NCBI GenBank assembly: GCA_003254905.1
Contig: QANU01097546.1
Coordinates: 62,001-126,000 of the forward strand
Source of the DNA: Nissolia schottii
Taxonomy: Eukaryota > Streptophyta > Magnoliopsida > Fabales > Fabaceae
Reading direction: 5' to 3'
Length of the DNA stretch: 64,000 nucleotides
Shown here: positions 28,001-40,629 of the stretch, piece after piece
Numbering within the stretch: the stretch's first letter is position 1
How the letters are laid out: each line of letters begins with the position of its first letter
Made by a program: the position numbers and the translations under genes
Notes under the pieces: generated by a model
What the model was told of the DNA's origin: nothing
Seen by the model: the letters and a program-made list of their open reading frames with translations, nothing else
The model's database searches: none

Positions 28001-30267
28001 TAGCAAATGGATTGTGGAGCCAAAGGAAAATACTTCAACAATAAGATGCAATTTGAAGCATAAGAATGAAATTTACTACCATAACCAAAGTAGTCGTATC
28101 TTTTCAATTGAAACTCTGGACGATTTTCATCAGTGGCACTATCAGATCCAGCAACTTCAGCCTGTAGACTCTTAGCACGAAATTGTCAAATGCAATGCTA
28201 CACAATTTTCAGAACAAAATTACACACACAAAAGGTCACATATAAATGCTTCCAGATCAATGCAGGGTCAAATAAAAACTTTTCTACACAAATCCACAAG
28301 CAATTTAGTGTCCTTGCCTTTCTGCTTTTCCCGTTAACATGAAAAGTAAGCGTACCTCTCCTTCCCATATGAAGTAAACACCGTCACCAGGTTCGCCCTC
28401 ACGAGCAACATACTCTGCTGCCTCTGCACAACAACTCATCAATAGAGAATTGAAAACATCAATGCTTGTAGCTTCCAACTGATTGTAGCAATTCTAAATG
28501 CAATAATTTATTTATTTTGTTCATAAAAACACTTCATTAACTAGCACATGATGATTGGAATAAATGTCCAGACACATTTTCAGCAAATTCATTGCATGGA
28601 TTATAATTTCATGGTTTAAATTGCTGCCCACAATCACAACTGGGGCAATATTGAGAATTTGGAATTCTCCCCAAACAAACTGCCATGTCATACGCAACTG
28701 ATTAACAATTTTTTTGGTTTTCTACATGCATTTTCGGTGTAGAAAGAGTGGTGTTAATATAGAAATGAGTTCACAGTGAATCTTGTATACAGTAATAATA
28801 GCATATTAAACATTGATTTTTATAGTATTTACATATTTATAATGTTATGGATTGAACGGTGAATATATTACCACACATAGGATTCACTGTGAGCTTAAGT
28901 CTATACTAATAGAGAAATGATTGTGTAGGTATGAAGCATAAGGTGAATGTGCTCCACCTAATAATACAACAACATTTCAACTTTAATTCCTTAATTAGTG
29001 GTAGGACCAACACTTTTATTTGAAATATTAATCTATTGTTAGGTAAGTCGTAGTTCACTTTAGTCATGCAATAATTCCACACAAACTGTAATATCACTCT
29101 TTTTGCAATTTATATAAACCCGCATTGTAACAACACTCACTCTTTTTGTAACATAGAAAGAATTATGCTAACCAGTGTTAAGAAATCTAAAGTGAAAATA
29201 TTTGATTGTTTTCTGTTACGGGCCAAAAACCGGGCCAGAGAACTCCAACCCTCTAAGAGGGAGAGGAGCTCACGTTCTCTAAAAGGCTAGAGGGGCCCAA
29301 CCCACTAAGGAGCAGAAGAGGCTCTCCCCACCTGGTTAGACCGGCCCAAAGGGAGGGAGCCTCATGGCGCTTAGAAGAGGAGAAGGTCGCAAGCCCAAAA
29401 GCTCCGAACCCCGTTCGGCCCAACAAGGCTAAGAAAAGGCTGCAGCGGCCTCTTCTCCCCAATCCGCAACCAACTCCTGGATAAGCGGAGAAAGATAAAC
29501 CGGGGAGAAGATAAGCAAACCCCCTCGTTTTATCTCTATCTGACCTCTATCTTTGCACTCTAAGCTCATCTATAAAGCACACGACCCCTTAGGTCACCAG
29601 GTACCTTTCATTCTCCTCTTAGAGATCTCTCCTAATCCCTATGCTTACTTGAGCGTCGGAGTGCCTTTGCAGGTCCACCCCGCCGCCGTACTCTCTCCAA
29701 AGGAACCCGCTCGAAGCCTCCGACCGAGCCTCCGAACCTGCTCGGAGCCCTCATCCAGACCTCCGAACCCGCTCAGAGCCATCGCCCTTAGTCTTAGAGC
29801 TTCCGTCAAGGTGCTTCCCTTACCGTTCAGGTAAGCTCGTACCCTATACGAATTACTTGCAAACATTTTCAATGCATGCATCAAAACATTCACAAACGTA
29901 CTCTTTGAATGAAATATTTTTAGTTTGCATTTAGCTTTTCCTTTATAAAAATCAACCATGTTGTTCCCAATTATGAGAAAATGGAGCTATAATTACCATA
30001 GTGTTTCGGAACCAATAGTTGAGAAATCTTCCTCACGGACCAGCCAGGAAGCCTCTGTAGAAGAGGTACGCATCCCAAGAACTCAAACACTGCAAAAACA
30101 ACATCAAAACCACGCAAAATTATCGTCACCATTCCAAACGGGGGGGGGGGAACCAAAGCAAAAAAACAGAGCAATCATCATGCATTAATTTTTCTCAGCA
30201 TCCAAACAGGAATTTTTTTTTTCCATTTTTCATTTCGCATTTTCCTCTAACCTTGCTCGTTGTCCAT
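22085..30267 (-). CDS. ACH2: Peroxisomal acyl-CoA thioesterase with cNMP-binding domain, 17 exons, 429 aa
   Basis: Minus-strand exons: 30267-30252, 30089-29997, 28423-28356, 28161-28080, 27828-27782, 27503-27378, 26961-26884, 26776-26689, 25678-25566, 25333-25271, 25184-25129, 24829-24725, 24509-24453, 23322-23221, 23085-23037, 22343-22275 and 22162-22085. All phases agree. The enzyme hydrolyses acyl-CoA to free fatty acid and CoA. The N-terminal 130 residues are a cyclic-nucleotide-binding fold ([12 protein letters not shown] and [15 protein letters not shown]). Two TesB-type hotdog folds follow. Asp363 in SLDHSMWFHRP and Gln411 in VQEAL match two of the TesB catalytic residues. The C-terminus SKL is a canonical peroxisomal import signal. 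Exon 1 encodes only five full codons (MDNEQ). The intron after exon 10 is GC-AG. Intron 2 (29996-28424) and intron 13 (24452-23323) have been enlarged by transposons. By recall this is the Arabidopsis At1g01710/At4g00520 type. Confidence 0.94.
22344..23036 (-). other. ACH2 intron 15 with a possible LTR relic
   Basis: A stretch at 22675-22800 (CACGCCAATGGGTTCCATG, AATTTAAGCTTTCGAGG) resembles the decayed 3' end of an LTR element. It is too diverged for a firm call. Confidence 0.25.
23717..24417. mobile_element. Mutator-like MITE with long inverted ends in ACH2 intron 13
   Basis: About 180 bp at the left end (from GTGACGACTAACTTGATCCTC) is repeated in reverse complement at the right end (to GAGGATTAAGTTAGTCGTCAC). 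Long AT-rich inverted ends and no ORF fit a non-autonomous MULE. A perfect 9-bp duplication was not seen. Confidence 0.65.
24972..25080 (+). mobile_element. Au-type SINE, 5' part, in ACH2 intron 11
   Basis: The order GATGGTGAGTCTTGGCGCAA, AACAATAAGGTT, TTTAGAGATCATGTGTTCAA and GAAACAGCTTCTC follows the plant Au SINE, with A-box and B-box-like promoter sites. It lies antisense to the gene. The 3' part is missing or diverged. Confidence 0.7.
27350..27368. repeat. (AC)n microsatellite beside the ACH2 exon 6 donor
   Basis: About nine AC units starting 10 bases inside intron 6. Length changes could alter donor context. Confidence 0.85.
29214..29850 (+). mobile_element. LTR-retrotransposon fragment, TGTTACGG family copy 2, in ACH2 intron 2
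   Basis: Opens TGTTACGGGCC, GC-rich against an AT-rich intron, and carries ACTTGAGCGTCGGAGTGCC then TTTGCAGGT, as in the copy at 9478. CTATAAAGC before this motif could be its TATA box. The stretch is in antisense to the gene. No coding internal region was found, so it may be a solo LTR or a TRIM-like unit. Confidence 0.55.
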
Positions 30268-30343
30268 TTGGAGCAATGAAGTGAGATTTCGTTCTTCACA
30301 GACAAAAATGTTTGATTCAATCGCCAAGCTCACTGAAAAACGG

Positions 30344-30350
30344 TTATATA
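30344..30350 (-). promoter_or_regulatory. TATA box of the ACH2-type gene
   Basis: TATATAA on the minus strand, 77 nt upstream of the ATG at 30267, with no other good candidate nearby. Confidence 0.55.
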
Positions 30351-32934
30351 GTGCGTGGGAGAGGGGGTGGGGGATCCGGGGCGCGTGAGTGTACTGTTAC
30401 AGCGTGGACCCGCGGGGGGTTTTGACCAATTTGGACGGTGGGATTTTGGCGGAGAAGAAACATCACGTGAAGAACGGTGGTCGGTAATTGCATGAGTTGA
30501 AGGGCGTGGTGGCCCACATTATATAACTGTCTTTTCCCTAATTCCGTCCAAATTCCATTTTTCTGTGGCTCTTTTTGGCCAATAAAAACTATCAGAGAGC
30601 GTTTGGTTATATATATTACCGGCTAAGAAGCACAAGAGACACGTTCACCCATCAATTTTAAAATTTTTACAAGGTGTAGATACTAACACACACACATATG
30701 TATATAGGTGTAAAATTAAATATTTATAATAATATCTTAATATTTTTAATGATATTAAACTATTAATTTTTAATTCTTTTTAAAATATATAGAACATTTA
30801 AAGTATTTTTATGTATTAATACTTGTTAATTTTTTAAATATTCATATTACTATAAATTATTTAATATTAAAATATTTTTTACTCAAATATAGTACAGACA
30901 TGGCTCAAAAAATGTTTGGATATAACTCAGATACACTTGGACACAAATAATTATGAATTTTTTATTTGAACACTTTCAAACAGACATGTGTGACACTTGT
31001 GTCAAACGAGTGTCTTTGTGTGTCAGCATCAGTGATGTGTCAGACATGGAGACATGACAATCTCATAAAGTGTCTGCATTTCCTAAATTACTGGTAATAT
31101 AACTTTTAAATTATTTAACAATTTATATTGATCTGTTTGGTTAGACATAATTGTCAATAATCTAGATTATTAAGGTAATTTATATTGTTTTTGAACTTGT
31201 AGTGTATATTACCTACATGAGAATGTTTATCTGGATTACTACTTCTCCTCAAATAGTCTTTAAACTTTTATTTTGATGAAAATGCCTCCAACCCAACAAC
31301 ACAAATACCGTCTCCCTCTATGATCATATCCTACCATAGTCATGCATCCTTGCTCACCATTGATGAAAGTTATTACTTCTATTCTTGATATGCAATGTCT
31401 TCAAGGAAGCAAACCTTTTGTGCTGATGTCTTGGCTAAGCATGATTTACCATTAGGATTTCATACTTTTGATGTTATTCCGTATTTTCTTTCTTTAGCTT
31501 TGGTGGCTAATAGGTCTTGTACCTTTTTCCCTAAATAATAAGGTTGTAGTTTGTTTCTTTTGAGCATATTAGGCATGTTCTTATGTTTTGAAAAAGATCT
31601 TACCACCGCCACCACTGCCACATTTGTTGTTGTCTTCACCACCATACTCACTGTCAGGATTGCCATCGGCACCACAACACCCACCAATTTTATCATTGTT
31701 GTTGTCACCACCCACTGACACCACCATCATCATCACCACTACTAGTACCACCATTGTCACTACCTCTACCCTACCACCACCGCAACATACCAATAATTTT
31801 TTATTATTTAATAGGTTTTTCTAACAAGTGTACTAACATTTTCTTTATGTAATTTTTTTAAAAACTTTTATTGTTATTTTTTATTTTACTATTATTTGGA
31901 GTGTACTATGATAAAATGCATATTGCCTATTAATCCCTTTGACGCATTAAACATGATAATATAAATTTTCAGTTATATTACCTATAGGTACCAAACACTA
32001 TAATGTAACACTATTAGCAATTTTTTGTGTGCTTACGTTACCGACAATTTCAAAAAGTGTTTTTTTTCTTCTAAAAGGTAATCCATATTGCCAATAATAT
32101 TTGTAGGCAATGTATCAAATGCTTTTGTAGATACTTCTCAATCATCATTCATCAAACAATTATTTTTTTGATAGAGATAAGTTTGTTACCTTGTTTCTAA
32201 GAACACTCCTACTATACTTTATGAGTCATAATAAAATGATTATATCATAAATAAAGTTGATAAGACGCATACTTAATGTGGGTGTACTTAAAAAAAGGAG
32301 GTAGGCTTATAATCGTGCTAACATCTCTCCCAATTAACAAGGTGTTTTAATTACTGGCAGTATAATGTTTGATTTATAAGTAAAAATACTTATAATTGAT
32401 TGCAAAATATTAAAAGCAAAAAATTTTCATTTCTGATAACTATCCAAATCAATTCTTATTCTTAAATAAAAATTAAACCTGCACTAACATTACTTGCGAT
32501 GCAACACACTTGATGTGGCTTGGCTTGTAGTATAATCTGAGTGCAATTCCTGCACAAGTTGTACCTTGGATTGGATCATCAATGCACAGGTTTTGTGTGT
32601 CGAATTGCAAGAAAGACTCTTTTTCAAGCTGAATTGTTGATTATATCATCATACTTGCATGAAAATGTACATCGATTCTAACAAGGAAAATCTCTCTACA
32701 GTTTATTTTATTAGGAATGAATATTCTCGTATTAAAATTGATCATGTTTAATTATGTTAAAAAAGAAAAAAAAACACAAACATTTTAAATAAGTGGAATC
32801 CTCTTAAAATTATAAGGCCAAATTCAAAATATCTGTGTCTTTCTCACTCATATCATAAACAAAACCACTTTTAACGTAAGAGAATCTATTCCCTATTTTA
32901 TTAGTTTGAAATCATTATAGATGAACAATAAAGA
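30351..32934. other. Gene-free spacer
   Basis: No gene. A diverged element-like piece at 30960-31070 has repeated GTGTCAGACA-type words. A CCACCA-rich simple stretch at about 31600-31790 gives long but meaningless open frames on both strands. Confidence 0.5.
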
Positions 32935-33489
32935 CTACCATGGTACTCCATATATTTGGAATCATGCCATGGTAACCCAAAAATAGAGTTGAAATGAGTC
33001 TCTAATTACATCTCTGCCACTTCCCATGTCACTAATGCGATTCTTTTAAAATTGCAATAACAGTTCTTTACTTTTCATTTTATAAAATCAGTCACTGCCT
33101 CTATCCTCTTAGCTCCAATAAGTCCATTGCTTTTCTTCCACCGCCGCCACCTCCCCCATTTCATCCTCAGATCCAAAATCACCATATCCAATATGCCTCA
33201 TCCTCTACAACTACCTTCACCTCGTCTTCGAAAGCATCACACTCTTACAATTGTCCCCAAGCCAATCAATGTATAATTGAATTCTTGCTTGGTTTCCTAA
33301 ACTAGTACTAGCAATGATGCCAAAAATCTCAAAGCCAAAAGTCTCCACCATTATCTTTAGACGGAAGAAACAAGTCATCAAGAACAAACTAATTGAATCA
33401 TCAAGAACAAAAACTTAGTGAACCCCTTTTTCTTTGGGTAATGACATAATTAATCCATTTAATATAAACTAAGATCCATTTGAATTCAT

Positions 33490-33916
33490 ACAGGGTCCAC
33501 GGAACCCACGTTACACAGCGACAAGAAATGGATCGTGGATAAAACTGCGACATGAACTCACATCGCATGCTCCCAAGCACCCGACCCGAGTTGGGGGCCT
33601 TGTTACAAACTAGCTCCGCAAAGACCCAAAGACGGCCTTAGAGACAGACTATGGCCCCATGATCCATCCAGGCTCCATCCTGCCCACGATCACCAAGAGT
33701 TTTGGTTCAAGCAAAGTCCACTTGGGGGCGCAATTTGACCTAATGGGTGAAAGGCACTCCACGGATATAAATGTGACACATCTACTAGGTATAAATAAAA
33801 ACCTTTTAGATAACCTAATACCTATTTCATATAATTTCTGACTTAGGCGTTGAAGTGCTTGCAAGTACCAGCGTTGCCGCCTTCACCATCTGACCAGGGA
33901 GATCCAAAGTCCACCT
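33490..33916 (+). mobile_element. Diverged LTR fragment, related to the TGTTACGG family
   Basis: GC-richer than its flanks, contains GGTATAAATAAAAACC and the motif CTGACTTAGGCGTTGAAGTG then CTTGCAAGTACC, a diverged form of the motif in the copies at 9478 and 29214. Boundaries are approximate. Confidence 0.4.
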
Positions 33917-34265
33917 TGTAACACCCACTTTTTCTGTTGTTCTGAACATTGTCTTAAAATACCTTTTTCCCCAAGGACACATGGTCATTTGGCCATGTGT
34001 GTGCCAGCACCTCTTTTAACACATAATCGTGTTGTTTGCCTCTTAATTTTCCTTATTTCACTAGGAAAGTCAAGGCCCAATAGAAGTATAACCATAAAAG
34101 AAGGCCTTCATTTTCCTTATTTCAAGAGCATTTATCACAAATCACGGCCTCACTGTCCTCCTTCTTTCATCCATCACCATCAAATTATCGTCTTCTTTAC
34201 TATATTCACCAACACTTCAACAACTCCATCAAAAGATTCACCGTCCATCCCTCGTGTTAAACATT

Positions 34266-34492
34266 GTGGAAAAACAGATGAATGGAACACAAAAAAATAT
34301 AGGAGAAAGATAGATAACAGAGAAATAACAATTGTAATATCTGAGTTGTCAATTTACAATAGAGGGTGAGCCTATTTATAGGCTGAAAACCTAACGGTCA
34401 AAACTCAACGGCCAAAAACAAATTACAATCAATTACAAATCAAATCAATCAAAATTTAATATCATTATTCTTAACACCTCGTTCTCTCAACA
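34266..34492 (-). mobile_element. Probable solo Copia-type LTR
   Basis: The minus strand starts TGTTGAGAGAACGAGG, has the TATA-type promoter CCTATAAATAGGCTCACC, and ends TTCCACA, so it has TG and CA ends. No second copy, primer site or internal region is near, and no target duplication was found. Confidence 0.5.
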
Positions 34493-37100
34493 AAAAGACA
34501 CACCCTGTAGCATCTCATCCTTTTTGTTTCAAATGTTGTTTCCTTGCTTTTGAAGAAAATTCTCAAAAGAACCCCTTCCTTCCTTGCCGAATCACATAAC
34601 GAGCCTACGTGTGTGACGCGTTATCGCCACCCCTTGCCACACCACGTGACACGAGGTGGCCACATGTCAACTCTCCAAGCACCCCATAGGCCATGTGGCC
34701 TCATGGCCAGCTAACCTCCATGCACCATTAATTGTGACAAACTTCATTTTTCTCAAATCCCAAAAATTAAAAGAAAACACATACACGACCATAGTCTCCA
34801 ATTCCATAATAGACCAAAGTACAAGTTATTACTTGTTTTCTTCTTATACGGTGATGCACATGCATCCAAAGATTACACTTCGACTTCCTTTTCATTTTGG
34901 TTTTCAAAGAACAAAAGCCCACTGAATCGAGAAATATTTATCAATTCTCTCAATACATCTTGCATCATCAAAATTATACCTTGAGATTCTCAGAAAGGCA
35001 ATTAAAAGTTCGATCGAGTGACTAGGAGATGATTTGAAAAAGGGAGGGCCTTTCCCTGAGCCTCTAATTGTTAGATAAGGCCTAGTGAGCCTCATCGGCT
35101 AACCGATGATCTCATTAACCTCAAATTCGTGTCTAGATACCCAAGGAATGTCTTGGCATGGATTCATAAGTCATTCTGAACTCCTTAAATACCCTTATCT
35201 CAATTTAGATCGGTCTTAGAAGGATTTTTCCCTTTCAAAGCTCAGGGTAATCGTTATGGCATTACGCGTGGTCTCTAGAGTCCAAACTCGTTTTCCTTTC
35301 CATATAAGGTCTTTTTAGGTAAAATACAAGTATTAAATCCTTTATTGAAGGGAAATTAATAATTTTACCTTTTTTTAACCAATTTTAATTTTTCGGAGCC
35401 AAAAACCTCTTTTTAGGTCCCGAAACACCCCGAATCGCACTCGTAACCTATACTTGACACTTAGACGGGTTACCTCACATACACGACGACACATGGTGGG
35501 ACATGTGTCACCATGCATGTGTTTACCCCCTACCACATGGCAGAATTCAGCCATGCAGCACTCATAAGTACTGAAGTAGATTTTCATTTCCTCATAGGAA
35601 ATTCATTTTTCATATGCAAAGAAAAAGAAAACTCCAAGGGCCTTTCCAATCTCTCTCAACTCAAGCTCATCGTCTTCCTTCTTCAAACCTTCAGCCTTCA
35701 TCTTTAACCTCCATCTCCAGCCCCTTTTACCTCACGACCAGCCTCCCCCCATAAGCTACCATCACAATATTTTATACACCACCACTAAGCACCACAATTG
35801 ACCACCAAATCCTCCCAACGCCACCACATTCAAAAACAACCCTCACCTCCATTCAAACAGTCTCATAATATCAGATTTTTTCAATCTTCAAGGGCTCGCC
35901 AAGGAGAGGGCAAAGCAAGAAAGTTCATGAACTATAGGTGGGTTTCCTGGCTCCGCTGCGACAGGATTTTTGCCTTCAAGACAAAGGCTAAGCAAATTTA
36001 ATTTTTTTGCTCTATTTTTACTTGATCATAATTCTGAATGCATTCATGCTTAACAATTGATATTTGATGCTTTGATTTAGATTTGGTTGAGAGGGATTAG
36101 TTAGGAAAACGCATGTCAAAGATCTTGACTAGAAATGTTGGAGATTTGGTAAAAACTTGTAGAACTATTTTCGGCTGGGCTGTTTCCTCATGCAGGGAAT
36201 TTCATTTGGAAAAACTAACATCATTTTAGAAATCTACATGAAAAATTGAGTAGGGCTACCAAGTTTCAAAATTGTCTTCTACGAAGTTTTTGAGTAAATT
36301 GAGCTAAAACAACATTTTTAGGTACAAAAGGGTAAAACGGAAATTCTGGGACTTTGAAGTAAAATCTGGATAAATTGACATGAAAAATAAGTTTTGGACT
36401 ACCAAAAACCTAGGGGTATTTGATAAACAATTTTTGAGAAAATTGGGAGTTTTGGGCAAAAATGAAATTTTGTGGGTTCTTGAAGGGAAATTTGGGAATT
36501 AAAGAAAAGTTTGACTTTTAGGACAAAAAAAGGGATTAAAGTACTAAAACCAAATCAAAATGTCCCAGCTCCAAGCCCCTAGTCGTAGGTAAGACGACTG
36601 AGCAATTCTCTTAACCTTTCTGATGAATGTTTGCATGAGAAATTGCAAATGTGTATAGAATTTAAAGTAATTGATGTACTTGTGTTGTGCCTTGGTGTAG
36701 TATAAGGATGCATCATGAGGAGGTCACCAGTCGTGTGAGTTGGGTTAACCTTAGAATAGATGAACTCACTAGAGGTGATCAATCGCTAAAGATAATAAGA
36801 TAATAATTGAATTAAGAATTTAATGAGACTATAGGTGGTTTTTGACCAAATTAGTTGACGTATCCTAATAATGATGATGCGAAAGATATTCAAGTTCTCC
36901 CTCTTGGATTGTCACACGATGACAACCCATTCACCATCTTATATGGGATGGTCATGTTAAACACTAAATGCGTATGTGGGTCGCGTCCACGAGGTTTGAG
37001 CTCAACACCCAAGGAAAGAAGGTTGCACCCCGATATAACTCTTGACGGGTACATAAAGGGGTCCCCAAGTAGTTCCCCCATGCAAGATAAGAAAAGAAGA
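34493..37100. other. Gene-free repeat-like sequence
   Basis: About 2.6 kb of mid-GC sequence without a supported ORF. The region from 33917 (TGTAACACCC start) to about 37800 may be one large non-autonomous LTR element, but I could not find a second LTR copy. Confidence 0.35.
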
Positions 37101-37205
37101 AGCATGATTTGGTATCACGAGTTATTTCAAGAGCAAGTGTGATTTCGCATCACGAGTTATTTTAAAAGTAAGCGTGATTAGGTATCACGAGTTAATTTTC
37201 CTATG
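37101..37205. repeat. Tandem repeat, three 35-bp units
   Basis: Three consecutive units share the core TATCACGAGTTATTT-like sequence: 37101-37135, 37136-37170 and 37171-37205. They differ at a few positions, so the array is old. Confidence 0.75.
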
Positions 37206-38613
37206 TTCAGTAAAGTATGCCTATGAGTGACATAACGCACAAGATATTCTATGCGATACTTAAAAAGCACGACATCATAGAACTAGATAAAGAAAGATTT
37301 CTTCCTTCACCTAGTAAAATAGATAAGACTGCTCAGAACAAGTATGGATTAAAATTAAATAAGGAGTCTTAGTGATTACATTTTTCACCTAGAGACCTCT
37401 CGAGTGATGGAATTATAAGGAAATGAAATTAAGTTTTCCCACAGGTTACTCGTTGAGGACATAAGTTCTCAAACCCCCCCCCCCCCCATTTACTTATATC
37501 TTTGTTGCATGAGACGGTGGGATAGCTACACTACAAGTCCCGTATATATACGCACATCAAATATATATTTGATGTGTGCGTGTGTGCATATGTGTGAACC
37601 ACTTAATATGTATGCTTTACGATAATGAATGTATGTTTGAGTAGTTTTTGCAACGTTTTCCTAACATGAGTTTCTCTGTTAGTTTAATTTGTTGTGTTAC
37701 GAGCATGACTCACGTTTTCATATTCAAGGATTTGAAAAATAAGAAAAGTTTTAAATTGATCTCTATTTTTACAAATATATTTTTAAAGATAAATTTAAAA
37801 ATAATTTAGCTGAAAGGTAACAAATTAGCGATCATTACTTATAACTTACGCGTAAATAACTAACTAGGATCCGGACAGCCTTTGATACACATATGATACT
37901 AATACAAATTTACAAAACATGGGAGCAAATATCCCAAAGTACAAAATCTCATTTCTAAAGAAAAAACAAGAAAGCTGAGAACTCCTTGGAAAACAAAGAA
38001 CCCCAATGTTCCCATGAAGAAAACAAGAGGAAAACCCCCAACACACAGATTCAAAACAACTCATCCATAGTTTTGTTGGCGGAGTCGCCATTATGGTCGC
38101 CATCAGAGAAGAATCGAACGAGTGCCACTGCGGACCACCATCAAGGCCACCGTTGCTTGCCCGCGAGCCGCTGTTGCTCAACCACTAGCTTCTGCTTTCA
38201 TCTCTATAACCTGCCACGTCTCCGCCACCAGATCTGCAAGTTGTCGTCGTCGCGTAGCCAGAGGGTCTGGTTTTGCGTGAGGTAGCTTCGGGAGCTGCTG
38301 CCGTCGTGTGTCGCTACTTGTGCTAGTAGTGACGGTGGTTTTCGGGAAGGAGATGATGATCTGTTGGTCTTATTTATATCATGGACTTTAGATTTATTTG
38401 AGGCGGAGGTATGGATCTACGGTAGATGACGGCGGAGGGTTAGAGGTCAAGGTCAAGGACTTATTTGCAAAAATTAAATACCAATGCCTATTTTTATATA
38501 TTTTAAATTTCAGCATTAAAGTGTGCGGTGTCAAAGATGTAATTATGAGACTCAATTCAGCTCAATTTTTGGGGTTACCATCGCATGATTCCAAACATAT
38601 GGTACCATGGTAG

Positions 38614-39822
38614 CTGAACTAGATGTTTCAAAGCCGATACCTACTTTATATTTCCAATGTTTGAAATGCTAATTGCACATGTCATGCATTGCTTATTATA
38701 AAGTCGGACATTTTTACATAAATAAAAAATTTAATTATTATTATTGTGTTATAACAGACACTTCGTCTTTATAAATTATTAAACATAGAACATACATGAT
38801 AAAATTAAAGAAAGAAAGAGAATAAGTAGTGGAATTAGAAAGATAATAACATAGAAAATAAGGGAGTAAGTTTCCTTACACAATTTTTCAAAAACAGTTA
38901 TAAATAATAAAAAAAAAACTATGGAGTGAGTCAAGTTATATAAAAAGTGAGATATTGGATAATGGTAAAAAGGAAAAAAAAAGTTGGATAGTAAAAAGGA
39001 GAATCTCTTTTATTTTATTATATAGATATATTGTGAGTATACATTGTTATTCAATTATGTATCTTTTGCTTGTTAGACTTTTTAAGGTAATGAGTGTAAG
39101 ATTAAAAATTTTGACGAACGTGACAATACATAATTATATTGTATGATAATATAAAACGTTATTACTTTTGCGTTAGCAATACATCCAAGGTATATAAAAA
39201 GGTATATACACCAATAAGAGTAATAATAGTTTTTGTTTTATGAAAATTGAAGATAATTAGAAAACTAGATAAATATTTTACGAAGCATGAAATTTCATAG
39301 TCAGTTTTTATTTATTTGTTTAGTTATTTTTTAATAAAGGTAATTTTCATGGAAACAAACATGAAAATCAATCTTTGCATAAGTTCAAATTGAGATTTAG
39401 ACTAAACAAAGTTTAAGTTTTATAATCTTGAAATTAAATATTCAGAAACAATTCATTAGTGTTGTATATACAATTTATCTAGTTTTAATTTTAAAAGAGT
39501 ATTTAATTCGCCTTTTCATTTAACTTCATTTTCTAATATAAAAGAATTATGAAAAACTAAACTGAGAAATATTTGAAAAAAAACACTTTAAAGAAGAATT
39601 TAATAGTAAATAAAATAAATAAGTTTTAAATGAGTCAAATGAGTGGAATTTAATTTTCCTCTTTCTAAATAAGTTAATTCTAAGTTTTAACTCTGACTAT
39701 TTTCTAAGTTTTAACTCTGACTATTTTCTTTTTAACATATACGTCAAAAAAAAAATTAACATAGGTGGTAATGAGACTTAAATTTATAATCTTATTTAAA
39801 TAAATTCCAATAAACTTAAGAG

Positions 39823-39860
<38 letters not shown>

Positions 39861-40629
39861 TAAGTCACATTTGAATTTAAAATTATCAGTGTTATTTTTA
39901 ATATATATATATATATATATTTATAATGAAAACTCTTATTTATATTCATTTATGAAATATGTTCGTAAAGAACATATTGAAGTATTTCTTGACAATTAGT
40001 TAGAAGGAAGACCCAACTTTTCTCCTATTCGATTAAGTATAAGTAACATAAAAAAATAATTTATATTTTTAATGATTTATCCTAAATTACCTACTAATTA
40101 TTAAATGAAACAAGAATCAATTATTTTTTTGATATGACATTTATTACATTTTTTAAACTTAATTTACTAGCATTTTTTTTTTCACAACTACGGTGTTCAT
40201 CAGTGTGATCCTGATGAGTAATCATTTCATTGGCTTATAAGCACTTCAAAGAGTGGAACAACTGACCTAGAAATTAAAAACTATTTCATACCCAAAACCC
40301 TGACATTTAGTTAAGAGATGATGAATCATTTCCACTCAACCAGATATCGAATTAATTTACTAGCATTTTAAATGTTTAGGAATTTTAGGATGATATATTA
40401 TTACCAAATAACATTACTCCCAACTTTTCTCTGCTTCAATATGTTTTAGATGTCCGTGTAATATTTTAGATTTGATTTAGGTGCTTAATTTTTTTTTTAT
40501 TTCTTTTGTTTTAGTTGAAACGTATTTGAAATTACATGAATTTTAGTTTTTGTTGTTAGTGAAACTCTTTTAATTGCTGGTGAGATTATGGAATGCTATC
40601 AGTGATGTTATATGAGCAAAATAAACTTA
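38614..40629. other. AT-rich gene-free spacer
   Basis: No gene. Two (AT)n tracts lie at 39824-39856 and 39899-39921. Confidence 0.55.

Larger units (their letters stand above)
32935..38613. mobile_element. Large inverted-repeat-bounded unit (probable MULE-class transposon)
   Basis: About 86 bp at 32935-33020 (from CTACCATGGTAC through TTTGGAATCATG and ATGGTAACCC to TAATTACATCT) reappears in reverse complement at 38528-38613 with roughly 85-90 percent identity. Weaker similarity may go on inward for another 100 bp. The 5.7 kb between is mixed: LTR fragments, a tandem repeat and a GC-richer stretch at 37990-38340. I see no transposase. The flanks do not show a target duplication, so two opposed copies of a smaller element is an alternative. 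Confidence 0.55.

Noticed and set aside
31460..31824. Open frames on both strands over a CCACCA-rich stretch
   Set aside because: Simple-sequence composition makes long frames on both strands; no splice sites, domain or leader.
37101..37205. CRISPR-like array
   Set aside because: The three units abut without unique spacers and the DNA is plant nuclear.
33917..37800. One large LTR element starting TGTAACACCC
   Set aside because: No second LTR copy, primer site or gag/pol frame could be found, so it is left as unclassified repeat-like DNA.
37864..38181. 105-codon minus-strand frame
   Set aside because: No similarity recognised; it lies inside the inverted-repeat unit and may be captured or random GC-rich sequence.
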